The notes under the pieces were generated by a model, which saw only the letters and a list, made by a program, of their open reading frames with translations, had not been told where the DNA came from and searched no databases. Both the position numbers and the translations under genes were made by a program. From Cyprinodon diabolis (taxonomy: Eukaryota > Chordata > Actinopteri > Cyprinodontiformes > Cyprinodontidae), in the NCBI GenBank assembly GCA_030533445.1, contig CM060081.1, positions 35,759,111 through 35,823,110 on the forward strand: DNA of 64,000 nucleotides, in the 5' to 3' direction. Positions 11,712 to 28,035 of this stretch are shown in pieces. Numbering within the stretch: the first letter of the stretch is position 1; each line of letters opens with the position of its first letter.

Positions 11712-14700
11712 AAAAAGAATACTTTGCTAATGTGTTATATTCACAATATCGAACATCTAGATCATCAGATTGCCTTAAATTGCCATTTACCTAGCAACCA
11801 CTATCCTCTCAGGTTCTAAACCTTAAGGATAACTTAACATGCTTGACTCATCTGAAATGTGACATGTAGGACATTATAGACACAACATTTGCAGCATCAT
11901 ACTCAGCAACTTTCTGTACCTAATATTTTCCTCAACTCTATGGGAGAGGGTATGGCAGAGACAGCAGGCTTAGATTTAAGGAGATGGAAGGACTGACTTT
12001 AACATTTTGTTTGATCAAAAAATAATATATAGAAATTGCCAAAATCTCAAAACGGTGAAGGCTTTTGTTCTAACCATTCCTAATTTGGACAAAGAATCAA
12101 AACATAAGCGGGTGATGTCTTCAGGATTGTTTATCTTTGCTTATTTGTTCTTTTGCATTTGAATTGTTGCCTTTGTATCCTTGTTGTTTGAATTTTATTC
12201 ATACATGTCTAAAAAAAGTACCTCAAGTAATGAAAAAAAGAACATACATTATTTTGCTGTGCTACAAGTTGCTAAACGGAATTAGTCACAACAATGAAGA
12301 AAATCAGCATCAATAAGAAAATACAAATTCCTCACTTTGGACTATAAGTGTGTTGTTTTTTACATTTGTTTAAAAGATGTTTTACAAAACACAAGACCAA
12401 GAACTAAGAATTGGAGGGAGACCTCATCCAGTGTTGATATTGTGATCTAATAACGTGTTCGTTTACCTGCTTTTCAACAGTCACAGAAACTAACAACCTT
12501 TGTCTGTAGTTTTGTGGAAAGAGTCTCGCATTGCTTGAAGCTGGGACACCAGGAAGGCCTTTTTGGAAAGTCATTTTGTATCTTCTTGGCAGTGATCAGG
12601 GCTTAAAGGTGTAACTGCACCTTTGACAAGCCGCTTCAGGCAGCCCGCTGTTTAAGCACCAATCCATGGACTCGTTTCTCCGTCTCAGGCATCTTGCACT
12701 ACTTGCAGCCCATGATTAGCTTTCTTTGTTTCCTGTTTTTTTAGCAAGAGTAGACTTAACCTCTGCAGGTTTCTTGCCAATTTAATGTTTCTTTTTTTCA
12801 AACCTTGATTACCATTTTTAGCTGTATATCTTAATACAGGTAATTCTGAAATGTGCAGAAAAGGAATCATTTTTATCTTTTTGGACCAGTAAAATGACTA
12901 AAAGGTGTGACTTTAAATACAGTACTGCATTTAGTAATTGATTGATATTTTGCAGAAATCCAATAAAAATTATTAATAGGTCTAAGCCTTATATGGTACA
13001 GAATGAATTGCTTTAATGCAAAAATCACACTGGCTATCTTTATCATAATATCTCCTGACACAATTCCCTATATTATTATGAATCATTTCATTTTTTCCAT
13101 TGAGTACTTTAAGTCTTCCTCCAGAATGTTTGTGCATAACAAAACAATTACAAATTTTAAGGGACATTAAGAAAATGTAGTTAACAATAAAATTTCTGTT
13201 CCTAGGGATAATAATGGAATGTTCGATAAAAGCAGTGATCCTACGGTATATGATAAAATGTAGAGCAGTTCGATAAGCATAGGGTATCAAGTTAGCATGT
13301 GAAATTATATAGCTGCCTATAAGTGTAAGTTACACTTGATAACTTTATTAAAACAAAAACTCCAAGAGTCTGACCACAGAAAATCTTTCTTCTATTGTCT
13401 CGGAGACAAGCCATAGCACCCTACTGTTAGTTGGAGGGCTATTAAGGCAGCAGGTTATCATTATATGGCCAGCAGCTGTGACTATTTTTTTTCTTATACT
13501 CCCTTTGGCCCTTGGGCTGAAGTCCGAGTGTGAGCCAGGAGAAGAATAAAATACACAAGCATTAGTTTTTAGGCCTTACACTGTTTGCGTGGGGATTTGT
13601 TTTTCATGCATCAGCTTTTGTAGGAACTGTGTCCTTGTATAAACCTTTGCATGTGTGTGTACACGCATATGTCTGTGTGATGCCTATGCTCTTTTCTCTG
13701 AGAGTCCATAGCATCCCATTGCTCTTTGATAAATGTTTGTTACTGCAGTGCATGTGTGGCCCTAAAATGAAACGACCAGCTGGCCCCCCGCGGGAGCAGT
13801 TCATTCTGTGGTTAGACACATCATTACGGGTATGGATCTATTGATGGTTTGCCTTTCTGCTTTTTTCCCCTCCTGCTTTTCTGTTTTGTCCTCTTAATTA
13901 TCTGCATTTTTACAGAAATTAAACATCATAACTTCAAATGTAATAGAGTGGCATAATTTACACATCTAATTAGTTCGTACACAGTATATTTCAAAAGTTC
14001 TGAAACAAAAAAAGTAACCATGCAAATAAGTTAGACACAGTATGTCATAATTGATATAAAAAAAGTGACCACTGTACAATGTAGGAATTAATGAGACCAA
14101 CGAATTGGTACAAGCAACCTTTTTTTATTTATTTATTTTTTTCCATTTTTCCCCATCTCCAAAGCATTGATCTCTCTGAATCACAAGCATTCTAATAGTA
14201 AAAACATCAGATAGGCTTTTTGTATATGAAACTTATATGCAAATACAGAGAAGAAAAATAAAAATGATCAGAGCATCAGCATAACAAGTAACATTTTTTT
14301 TTTATTGTTGTAAAAATGCTTTTAGTCAATAACTTTAAGTATATTCCTTTTTTTCTTAATGTAAATTTATTGATGACAAAAAAAATTGTGATATTTATAG
14401 AACAAATACCCATGGCATAAATTACTTTATTAACACCATCATGGTGATGGTGAAATAGTTTTTCTTCAGTTTTTCTGTAATATTGTGTTTATTAGGATGC
14501 TTTTCAAATGAAATTTACCCAGGACATAATTAATCTCAATGTATAGAAAAGTGTTGAGACAAAAATTAAAAAGTAACCTAATCACCTTTTATTTTTAGAT
14601 AAACTCTAAAAATTGGAACGTAAAGGTGCTATCTCTATGTTACTGTGCAATTATTTCTAATTAGTCTAATTTTAAAATATGTATCCTGTCACTGTCTTTA

Positions 14701-17700
14701 GGCAGGCAAACTCTCTTCAAGTTTTTACCTTTTTTTGGCCGACTCTGTTGGCATGTAAGAATCTTTTTGGATTGGTCCGTTTCAGTCTCCTTGTGCACCG
14801 AGCAATTAGGTTGCAAAGAAAGTCAAACATGTTGAAATTTTGTTGGCCCTCGTGAGGTGATCATGAGCACATCCTGCTGTCGAAATAGAGCCACAGAGCT
14901 ACTGGCAGATTTACCTCAACCCTGCACACTGCACTTGTGCAAACAGATAATTCTTCATCTTCTTTTTCCTCTTCTGTGGGACTGCTCCCTTTACAGTCAT
15001 TTTCAAAAGTTTGACTGGGGAAGCTTTTATTTTACATCAAGCCTTCATACACTTTGTTTTGTTCATGTCTTACCAGGGCATGAACGAAATGGACGGTTGT
15101 CCATTATGAAAAAAACAAAAACTTTACATGACCATGTATGCAAATCTAAATTACAAGCCACAAATGAGGACCCTAACTCCCATTTTATGGACAAAAATTA
15201 TCTGTCCCCAAAATCAACAATACTTAACTAGCTGAATTACATTTTTCACTTAATGTTGTGACATGGGGGATTCTGTGTTAAGCATCTTGTCAGAAGCAAC
15301 CAAGCACTTTTAGTCTTTTGTAGGAAAGTCCACCAGTATGCTCAAGAAATCCCTGAACACCCTAATGGCCTTTCATTTTATTAAAATGTCCAATTTAATT
15401 TGATTAGCCCTTATTATTAGGATGGTAGAATTTAATTTAGCATTGGGGATGCATTTCTGCAAAAAAGGTGTCATGAATGAAGAGTGCCAGCATAGGACAA
15501 CAGTAGCTACTGCAGCTGAGATAGAAAATGTGCAAGTCAGATTCAGAAATTAAACCTAAATAGACTACAATAAGTAAAAACAACATAAGGAAACAGGAGA
15601 CGGGTCCAACAAAACCACAGATTAGATGGACATCAAAAGATAATTCCGAATGGATTTAGAAATACAACCATAATTATGTTAATAATCAAATCAAATGTTT
15701 GTTTTTTTCAATTACATTTCATCGTTGTTTATTTTGAATACAGTGTCAACAAAGATGGGTTTGCCAATGTTTCTTTGGGTCAAAATCAATTCCTGGTTGC
15801 AGTCACCACTAATAACCTTCGGATGTCAGGCTCTATGAGGCCATTATGACTCCTAGGAACAAGAAACAAGGCAGAGTGGGGGTCTTGTAAGACATACAAC
15901 AGCAAATTGTCATCCTAGCTCTCTGTGCTAACTCAATCATACCAAGAACATATAAAAATGTTTTTCATTTTGCTCCTGTTTCTTTTGCGGTTTAAAATAA
16001 GTTTTCTCTGGACCAGAAAAACTAGGTTGTAATGAGTTATTTTAACAAACTTAAAGTACAGTGATTTTCTGTGTCTTCTACTGGTATGCCTTAGTTAATA
16101 CTCTAATGAAGCTGATTGCCACATTCAGATGTGCAGGAGAGGTTAGAGGAGAAATCTTAGCGGTGCAGTTAGGAGGTCCTGTGTCAGAATACTGTCACTT
16201 TATTTGCTGAGTTGCTTCACCTCTTGTCTATATCTATCCCTCTTTGCCTCTCACCCCTTTTCTTGGCCAAGTCCTGTCCTTCAGCCGCTTCATATTACAC
16301 TTCAGGAATTAAATTAGAGCTTTCAAAATCTTCAGACATGCTTATTACCCACCTGGCATTGTTGTAATGTGTCTGACCTTGACCTGTTAAGGATTAATCC
16401 AAGTAGACAGCGCTGAGCAGGCTCCGGGGATGATTCTCATTCGGAGCACAGACACACATTGTGTTTACCAATCTGAGATAGACGAAGAGAACAAACAAGT
16501 ACCAGCTCCTCACTTCGTGAGAGCAGTTCAGACTAGGCTCACTGTGTCACGTCAAGAAGCAGGAGAAGAAATCTGGGACACTATGCACAAATATGCTACA
16601 AAAGCAAAAGCTGTCTCTGTATTGAAATAGCTAGCAAATAACAAAGATTTCCAGGGGTGATCACAAAAAAGGTAGAGTCCCCGGGTGCACAAAAGCAGGA
16701 TGTCCTCATTAACAGGGAGATGGTATGTTGTTGTTTAAGTAGGTCATATTTTCTGCTTTTAAGATACATGACAGTCTAATTTGATGGTATTTGGAAATTT
16801 GATAGAGAAGTCCCTTTGGTTGTCCTCAAGGAAGTTTTTGACTCTGTTCTGGACACCAGCATGCTTTGTGAGGTGTGGGCTACAAAGGCATAGATTAATG
16901 AGTTAGTTAAAGTGGATGAGATTTGTCCAACAATGCTGAAGGATCTGGACATTGTGGTAGTTTGTGGTTTGATGTCTTCTTACCATTTCAATACTTCTAT
17001 AGTAAACCATTACTCATGGATGGAATCCAAATAATAGTTTTGGTTAGGGAGGCTGTCTGGTTATGAAAGCATCATGTTTCCATTTTTACATTTTGCATTC
17101 AGTATAATGTGATGTTGGGATCATCAGGCATTTACCTCCATAATAAACTGAAAGCATTGTTCTCAACAAGAACAAGGTGGACTGCTTGCTTTGGACTCAT
17201 CATGTAAAGGAACATATTTATCTAGTGGAAGATGGATTCACACATTGGAGCATTGTCTACAGTAATGTAAGCACCCAGCAATCTGGTCTGAAAGAATATA
17301 AAGACTGTTAAAAAAAAAATAAGGGTTTGGATTTTTTGTTCTACCAAAGTTAAATCACCTACATTCACCAGGTATTAATCATGGCCAAAATAATTAAGTC
17401 GCAGTCAGGGTCAGATATGTGGTGAGAAATGTTTGGTTTATTGAAAGGTTTTATCTGTCCCTGTGCAAATGGGTTTGGCTGATATTTAAGCCCATATTCC
17501 CATATCTTGTAATGTGGGGACTATGAATCTGAATTTTGCAACAACGGCACTGCTGGTGAAGCTCCTCGAAAATGTAACTCGCACACAGAACAGTAGTGAG
17601 AAGATCAGCATTCATTCTTTGCCTGCTTTGTGTGTCATGGTTGCTAGGGAACAGAGCAGATGCTAAGTGAGGGGCAATGGCAGCTTGGGAAGGCTAAAAC

Positions 17701-18469
17701 TCTTTGAATCCATAGCCACACTCTTCTGGCCTCCTTGTTTTCAGGACCCTGGAAGGGAGGACGCATAAATAAAAATAGTAGTATTATTAGAGTAGAATAT
17801 TCAAATAATTCTGAATATTTCTTTATTCTAAAGAAGTATCCATCTTACTGTAAGCTGTGATTTCACACAGTTTACACCTGTGGGAACTCACATAAACAGA
17901 TGTTAACCTATGTTTTCAAAAGCTTTTGAAAGCTCTCATCAAATACTATGTTGGTACGTTAAATAATGTGTACAACACCTTTCGCAGATAATAATCCCAG
18001 TGCTTTATAGAGTGTCTATAAAATGCATACAGTTCTAGGCTGCATTAAAAGCCTTAGTGTGGGACTAGTTATACATTTAGAATGTAAATGTTGTCAGGGT
18101 GGTATTCAGCCTGAATTAAAAATTCACAGGAGCAAACAGAAGCACTGATTCAAAATTAACTATCACTGAAACTTCCAGAAAATATTTCTGATACAGGGGT
18201 GTACATAAATCCACAAAGCAACTTCATGAACTTTTTGAAAGTGTTAATAGTTCTGTTTTTGCCATGAACATAATTTAGATACGTTATATAAAAAAAGCAT
18301 GTTAGCCCTGATTTTGTGGTAGAGCAACATTAAATGGTTTAAACTTTGAAATAGAAAGACAGATAGAATGAATGCATAAATAGAATTAATGCATATTTTT
18401 TATATTTCTGTACAAAATGAAATCTCTTTTTAGCCCTTTCACTTCTCCAAACCTAAATGTATTCAGTGC
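11712..18469. other. Unassigned non-coding DNA
   Basis: About 6.8 kb without a supported gene or recognised element. Open frames here (for example 124 codons at 14857) lack domains and codon bias. Parts of moderate complexity, such as 14720-14860 and 16340-16620, could be conserved non-coding DNA but this cannot be told from one sequence. Confidence 0.5.
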
Positions 18470-18845
18470 ACACCATTTCATGTTAGAAGACACCTAATTA
18501 GTAAACAGTCCATCTGTGTTTAATTTAAACTCAGTATAAATGCAGCTGTTCTGGGAAGGCCTCAGAGGTTTGTTAAAGAACATAAGTCAACAACCAGCTT
18601 CATCAAGATCAAGGAACAGCAGGAAATTCATAAATAAAGTTTTTTAAAGTTTGAAGGAGGACTTTTTTTATTTAAAAATATCTTAAGGTTTAAAATTCTA
18701 ACAGGTACATGTTTTAAATATCATTAAAACCAGGGAGAGCATGACAAAACTGCAAATCTTTCAATCTGCCACCTAAAATCTCATGCTGTGAAACTTGAGC
18801 TTTAATCTTAAAATTCAGCCAAGAGGATCATGGTAAATCCTGTTG
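18470..18845 (+). pseudogene. 5' part of a decayed Tc1-like transposon
   Basis: From about 18490 the sequence matches the leader and first codons of common fish Tc1 elements: AATTAGTAAACAGTCCA, CTCAGTATAAATGCAGCTG, CCTCAGAGGTTTGTTAAAG, then a degraded transposase N-terminus (KIKEQQEI, DKTANLS). Stops and indels abolish the frame, and homology ends near 18845 before the catalytic domain. The left terminal repeat is not clear; GGGGTGTACATAAATCCAC at 18196 is a possible remnant. Confidence 0.65.
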
Positions 18846-21800
18846 GAAACATAAAGATGTTTCCAGTTTGGAATATTTCTTGATATAACTGTTAGTTATA
18901 CACTCTTTTGGAGCAGTAGCGCTAATGATTGCAGGAATTCAATGAGAGACCCCTTGAAGTATGTCACAAGCATGAACAATAACACGACTAATTTATATCA
19001 AAATGTGCTATGGTTAAATAACATGAAGAAAAAAGAAATGGGTTTCTTGCACAATTCTATCACAAAGCTGACACCACATCCATTTCTTAATCTGTGTACT
19101 TGTGCGCACTCATATGCTTGTGACACGCCATCATCCTCAATCCTATGACTGTTCCAATTCACAAAAACACAAGACCGAGAATGGACAAAGCCCCCGGATG
19201 TTGTTCTCACCCCTCCCTCTTTACCCATCATGCATCAGAAGAGAAGGAGCTTCCAGGGGAGCACTCACAGAGCTCAGAATATTAAGTTAAACGTTCACTA
19301 TTCTGTTAGTGTTGTTCTACAAGTACGTTTGAAGATCATTCGAGGCAAGAACATTAGAGTTTTAAGCTCCACTATATGGCCCATTTATTAATTTAGTGCG
19401 TCATTTAAAAAAGTTTGGATGTTGATAGGACCATGGCAACCAGCAGATATCCGAGGTTAACCGCAGTCAAGGCTAACGTTAGCCCATCTGCACAGCCCAT
19501 TCTAAGCATAGCAGTGTGTGAAGTACATCTGGCTCTGATGCCGTTTTTTTAGGATTTATTTACAGTTAAAAGAAAGGTGTTAAGAGTTTTAGAAAAATTA
19601 AGACTGAGGCAATTGTTCGAAGTTTAAATGGAATGTTTTAGTTGAAAACATATGTACTCGGTTAATAATTTGTGGTAATCCCTGAAGACCTATGTTCCCC
19701 GCCCCAATTCTGCTTAGGAGGTACAAACCTATCACCTCCTAAACATGCAAAGTTGTAAGAGATCCATATCATGCATCCTTTGCATCATATGACTCTCTAC
19801 ATTTCATGATTTTCAATATTAATTTTATTTTGTGATGGAAATATTCAGTAGATTGAAAAATATGGTAGTTTTGAACTTAATTATTCGAACAATAATATGG
19901 GTATCTATCAGTATTAGGTATTAGCTTACTGATTGAAACTCTTTGAGTTAATGCATTTTATCAGATGTAGATGTTCCAACAGATTCTGCTAGCCTGATTT
20001 TGTGTGAACTTGCAACTAAATGATGTAATTTTCTCAGCAGGTGCATTATTACTAAGGCAAAGCTCATTCTGTAAGATTTGTATTAATAGTACCTGTCCTC
20101 AGATCTACATTGTCTAATGCTAGTGAATGTTCATTATTATATCGCCCCATGTTGCTTCTGTTATATTTACAAAATTTCTCCAAATGTTTTCCAGTTTGTA
20201 CTCCTCTCAATACCTCTGTCTATTCTGGCTCCAAGTAGTGCACCGTGTTCTTTAGGTTTACAGCCTTCTTTTTGTTATGTGTTGCAAAGACATAGAGGAT
20301 AAAAAAAATACACATTTTAATCATTTTTTTGCAATTTCCCAAGAAGCAAACAAATCTACCCTTAAATCCTCTTTGGCCTCTGGTTTAGACTCTATCAGCC
20401 TTAAAAGCATTGTATCATTCAATTTTTCCTTTTCTTTTTTTCTACTTCTAATAACTGCTACAATTAATCCACTCTGCCCTGTTTTATCAGTGATACTGTT
20501 TGCCTAGGTTTCTGTGTTCTTGTGTCTTTATGCCCTTGTCCTTCTGTCTTCTCCTCTTTTCTCCCTCAGCAGTGTTTTGTGATTGGCAGCTGAAGCCTGA
20601 CTGCAGTAGAGTTAATAGAGAATAGAGAGGAATACCTTGAGGATTTACAGCTGAGTGGAGACGCACAAATAAGATAATGACTTGGGAATAACAATTTTGC
20701 TGCACAGTTTCGGAACGCAGTGCAGAGAGAGCGTGAGAGAGAGAGAGAGAGAGAGAGGAAGAAAGACTCAAATGTAGTTGAGAAATAAAGGAGAGCATAC
20801 AAAGATAGTCTGAAAGATGGGTAAGAAGACATAGAGATAATGAGACGGACATAAATGAACTATTTCCAAACACAGCGGGCTAAACGTTAATCTAATAAAT
20901 TGTAGAACCTTTCCAGAATGTATCTTTATTACTGATAGTTTTGTTTTTTAAAGCAGCTGATTTGTTAGAGTTGGTTAAAATAATAATTTCCTTTTTTATA
21001 TACATTGATGAGTTGATTACTGACTTGACTTAATTTTTTTTCCCATATAAACACTTCCTGTTGTGCTGTCTGCTTTCATGAGCTATTTCTACATTTTATC
21101 TTGCATCTTGCCTTTTCTTGATATTTATATTACTCATCTTAAACAAATAGTCCCAATATGAAATGTTTATATCCCACAGTGAACAAGGCACCTGGGTAGA
21201 GGAGATAACCCAGTAGAATTCATAATGGCCCAGATTTCCTTTAACTTTGCCAAGCAGGAGTGGATCACCCATCACAACCATAATTTGTAGTAATGTTGTT
21301 GTCAGAGTTGTTGGTTGAGTTATATAGGCTGGCAGTATTCAGAATGGCTTCTCAAGGGACAGTAATCTCAGAAAGAAGACAAGAGCTCTTGGTGATATAA
21401 TTTCCCCCTCTTGCTTCACTGCTCTGTCCCTCCATCATCTCTTTGACATCACTCAACGCTCAACAAAGTAGCTAATGAAGCAGAAGAACAGAGAATATTT
21501 GCCTGGTAATTAAGAAAAATGAAAGGAAGTGGAGTTTGAAAGCTGACATAGATGCACTCTGTAATTGTCTTCTCCTTGATGCGGCAGTGAGGCATAGTCC
21601 CTGCTTTATCAGTCAGTTCATTTTAAATGTTTGTAAACATTAGATATTTGTCCCATCTTTTAGTTTTATTATGTTATTTCCTTTCTGATTGTCCCTTACT
21701 GTGTTTTATATAACTTAAAATGTAATACAGAGTTGAGCTACAGGTGCTTAAAAGTACAAAGCTCTAAACTGAGCAGGGGTTCATACCATTTTCTTTGATC

Positions 21801-22388
21801 ATCTTTGAGATGTTTCTTAAATGAAGAGGTTACCAAGCACTGCTTATAACAAGGTCAATGCCATCCCTGTTTGACATCGTATTAAACTGAGCTACTCCTG
21901 TTTTAAGTCTAGACAATGGATTTATTTTTCTTAAGCAGCTTTTTTACAGTAACTGATTTTGAGAAATGCCCATTTCAAAAACCCCTATATGCCCTTTCTG
22001 CTATAGCATTTCCATAAAATGTTCTATTGTCATGGTGGCTACTACTTTGTTATTTACCACTCTTGCTCCAAAGAGTCTCACAATATGATGCTGTAACTAC
22101 TGTACCTCCTAGCTTGGATATGGTTTTGTCAAGCTTTCAAGCTGTGTCACTTATCCTTCAATTGCAGCAGGGACAATTTTGCCTAAACTCTTCCATTATA
22201 GTTTCAGTGGTTCACAAACATGCCTCCAAAATATAAAATTTTTGTCTGTGGGTAAAATTGCAAACTGTAATCATCATTTTTTGTGGCTTTTGAAGTAGTG
22301 GCTTCTTCCATCCTAACCTCTCAGACAATGCCAGGAAAGGAATCGTTGAACTTTATATACCAGCTTCACCCAGCACCTCCATGTAGCC
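18846..22388. other. Unassigned non-coding DNA
   Basis: Apart from the (GA)n tract at 20735 no gene or repeat is recognised. Overlapping frames around 20490-20870 are Ser/Leu low-complexity frames antisense to GA-rich DNA. Confidence 0.5.
20735..20758. repeat. (GA)n microsatellite
   Basis: About 12 perfect GA units. Confidence 0.9.
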
Positions 22389-22607
22389 CAGGCTTCTTCA
22401 ACTCCAGCCCTTGGGGTCTAGTATCCTGTATATTTTAGATGTGTCTCTGCTTCTACACATTAAATGGCTAAATTACCTCCTCAGCATGCAGTTGAGTTCT
22501 CCGTGATTCTGCTAATAACCTGATTATTTGACTCAGGTGTCAAGGCAGAGACACATTCAAAAGGGTACAGGACACCTGCCCCTGAGAATCATTATTTAGG
22601 AAGCCTG
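22389..22607. mobile_element. Short palindromic hAT-like MITE
   Basis: A 219-bp element whose halves are imperfect inverted repeats: TCCTGTATATTTTAGATGTG with GTCTCTGC on the left answers GCAGAGACACATTC and GGTACAGGA on the right. Ends are CAGGCTTC and GAAGCCTG. Flanking octamers ATGTAGCC and ATCTAGTC agree at 6 of 8 positions, fitting an aged 8-bp hAT target duplication. It is non-coding. Confidence 0.65.
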
Positions 22608-25810
<3,203 letters not shown>

Positions 25811-25812
25811 TA

Positions 25813-26791
25813 CAGTATCTTATAAAAGTGATTACAAACCCTCCATTTTCATAAACATTTTATTTAATTTTCTTCATGGTACAACATTGATGGTATGACA
25901 TGATGTGTAAAGTAGTTAGTGAACAGCTCGTATAACAATGTCAATTGTTATATAAGTCAATGTCAATAATTAACAAACCAAAAACATTAATGCGAAAACA
26001 TGGATCCACATTGTCAGCTTTAATTTGCACCTTTGTCTTTAAAATTCACTAGGCAGGAACGTCTGGTGAACACGTGATCTATACTTCATTTTGATCTTTT
26101 TCTTATTATTATTTTATAATTAGAATAATGCTGTTTTTAGTTTTTTTGTGAGTTTAGATTGATGTAAGTAATCATGATAGGCAGGCAGATCACAGTGCAT
26201 CTTATTGATAAATAAATTTTTAATTGAAATGAATGGAAATTATATTGTTACAGACTTTGTGGTATCCGCAAACATCATATTATTATCCAAACAAATCGAA
26301 TTAACATCATATCATGATAAAACTGGTGAATTACACGCCTACTATTTGGCATCTGCAAGACCTTAAGTGGAAGATGAAGGAGCATGATTTCTCTATCATC
26401 TACTAACTCCATAATGTCTTATAGAGAAGTGAAAGAGGATTTCTATGGCAATCTGTGAAGCGTTAAGGAAGTGTGGGAAAATAGTTGTGGCCATGGAATT
26501 TATTGACAGTTTGAGCACAATTTGAATTTATTTTTTATTTTTTTATTTACTTAGAGACATACTCACTTTTGTTGCAACCAGTTTGGACATTAATCACTTT
26601 CTTATGCTATTTTTAAAAGACATTAAGGTAAAACTGGTGTTCATGCTGTGCACTTATTACTTTACATTATATCAGTGCATTATCTCTTGTGTGCCCTGAT
26701 AATGATTAGACTTAGACCTACATGTAATGATAAATCATAATTAAGATATTAACAATAATGGGACAGATGTACTCACTTGTGTAAGATACTG
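25813..26791. mobile_element. Decayed Tc1/mariner element with long terminal inverted repeats
   Basis: The ends are CAGTATCTTATAAAAGTGA at 25813 and, inverted, TCACTTGTGTAAGATACTG ending at 26791, each next to a TA target. Similarity between the arms continues inward for about 200 bases (TTTACATTATATCAGTGC on the right against a related block on the left), and an inner TACTCACTTTTGTTGC block lies near 26555. This resembles a widespread vertebrate Tc1/mariner family with TACAGTATCTCACAAAAGTG-type ends. No transposase frame survives. Confidence 0.78.
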
Positions 26792-26955
26792 TAATTAATA
26801 AGAAGCTAAATGCAATTAATTTTTAGCCTACATATATGATTTTGCCAGCTTTGTTTCTTGATTAGAAGTGCTACATTACATCCCAGTTTTAATCATACAA
26901 GGACTACGGGGCGGCACTTGCACATATACAAAAGACGTAGCATCTTACTATGTCA

Positions 26956-27072
26956 TGCCAAAAAAGTAAAAAAAAAAAAAAAACCACTGGGCTTAGTTTC
27001 CAACTCCAGTGGATTTTTTTTTTTTTTACTTTTTTAGAATGACTATGACCTGGATGACTGAGAATATTCACC
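26956..27072 (+). mobile_element. Snap-back retroposon with perfect 17-bp target duplication
   Basis: A 117-bp insert flanked by identical AGCATCTTACTATGTCA copies (26939-26955 and 27073-27089). It begins with an inverted pair: AAAAAAGTA-(A)n-CCACTGG at 26961-26990 and CCAGTGGA-(T)n-ACTTTTTT at 27007-27036, separated by about 16 bases. It ends ACCTGGATGACTGAGAATA, a terminal motif also seen near 45815. The duplication length fits target-primed insertion. The family is unassigned. Confidence 0.72.
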
Positions 27073-27889
27073 AGCATCTTACTATGTCACTGTTATGGAT
27101 TTTCAAAAATTACATCCTTTGTTAATCCACTGTTTACACATTGAAAATAGAAAAGTGTTCATTATATTCAATGCTACTGCAATCTAACAAATACGTTTGT
27201 TCACGTAACACTCAAGGCGACAGAGGGAGTCATTTTGACTCTGTCTGTAAACAATGACGATAACAGTGAAAAGCTCTTTTTGCTTTTTCTAATCATGTGC
27301 ATACATTTTTTTAAAGGATTTTTTTTTATCATTTGGAAAAATAAAAGAGTTTATCTGCAAAAGAAGGAATAAATGAATTATGTCTGTTTGGAAAATATAT
27401 TTCAGTGGTAAATAGCAATTTCAAGCCCAATGAATCAGATTTTAAATATATAAAGATGTAATGATTACAAGATAGAAATATAATTTTTTTCTTGAAATGT
27501 TTCATTAGAGCATTTAGATTTATAATTTATGTCACTGCATAAAATGTGCTTAATACTATAAATATGAGAGTACTATAAAGAACACAGATGTGGCAAACAG
27601 CTACTGCTGAAGGTGTGTACATTCTCATGTGTTACACACAGTACACGTGAAGGTGGTTGTATTCATACTTCATGTCAGGCAAAGGATTGTAGGGTTCTTT
27701 ATAACTTCTTAGCAGCAGTTAAGAACTTTGTGAGTTCCCAATGCTAAAGGAACAATGATACAAGGCATACAGGCCTCTTTTCCTACCACATTACTCTAAC
27801 AATGTTTGTACAGCACTTACTATGGCACCGCTATGGCACTGCTGATGCACATCAGGTTTTGCTACAGGTCCTGAACAATTTGGTGTATA

Positions 27890-28035
27890 TTCGGAGACCT
27901 ATCACCATGCACACACACATTCATACCTAGAGACATCAATCCACCCAACAGTCATGGCCTCAAGCAGGGAATCAAATACAGTGCTTCATTGCTGCAAGGT
28001 AACAGTGCTACAAACTGTTCCACTGTGCCCTCTTA
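27890..28035 (-). repeat. Degraded internal part of the same teleost repeat family
   Basis: The stretch CACACACATTCATACCTAG, GGGAATCAAATAC and CTGCAAGGTAACAGTGCTA resembles the internal part of long copies of the (CATC)n-tailed teleost repeat, where a GGGAATCGAACC and CTGCAAGGC pair is common. It is non-coding and has no clear ends. Confidence 0.5.
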
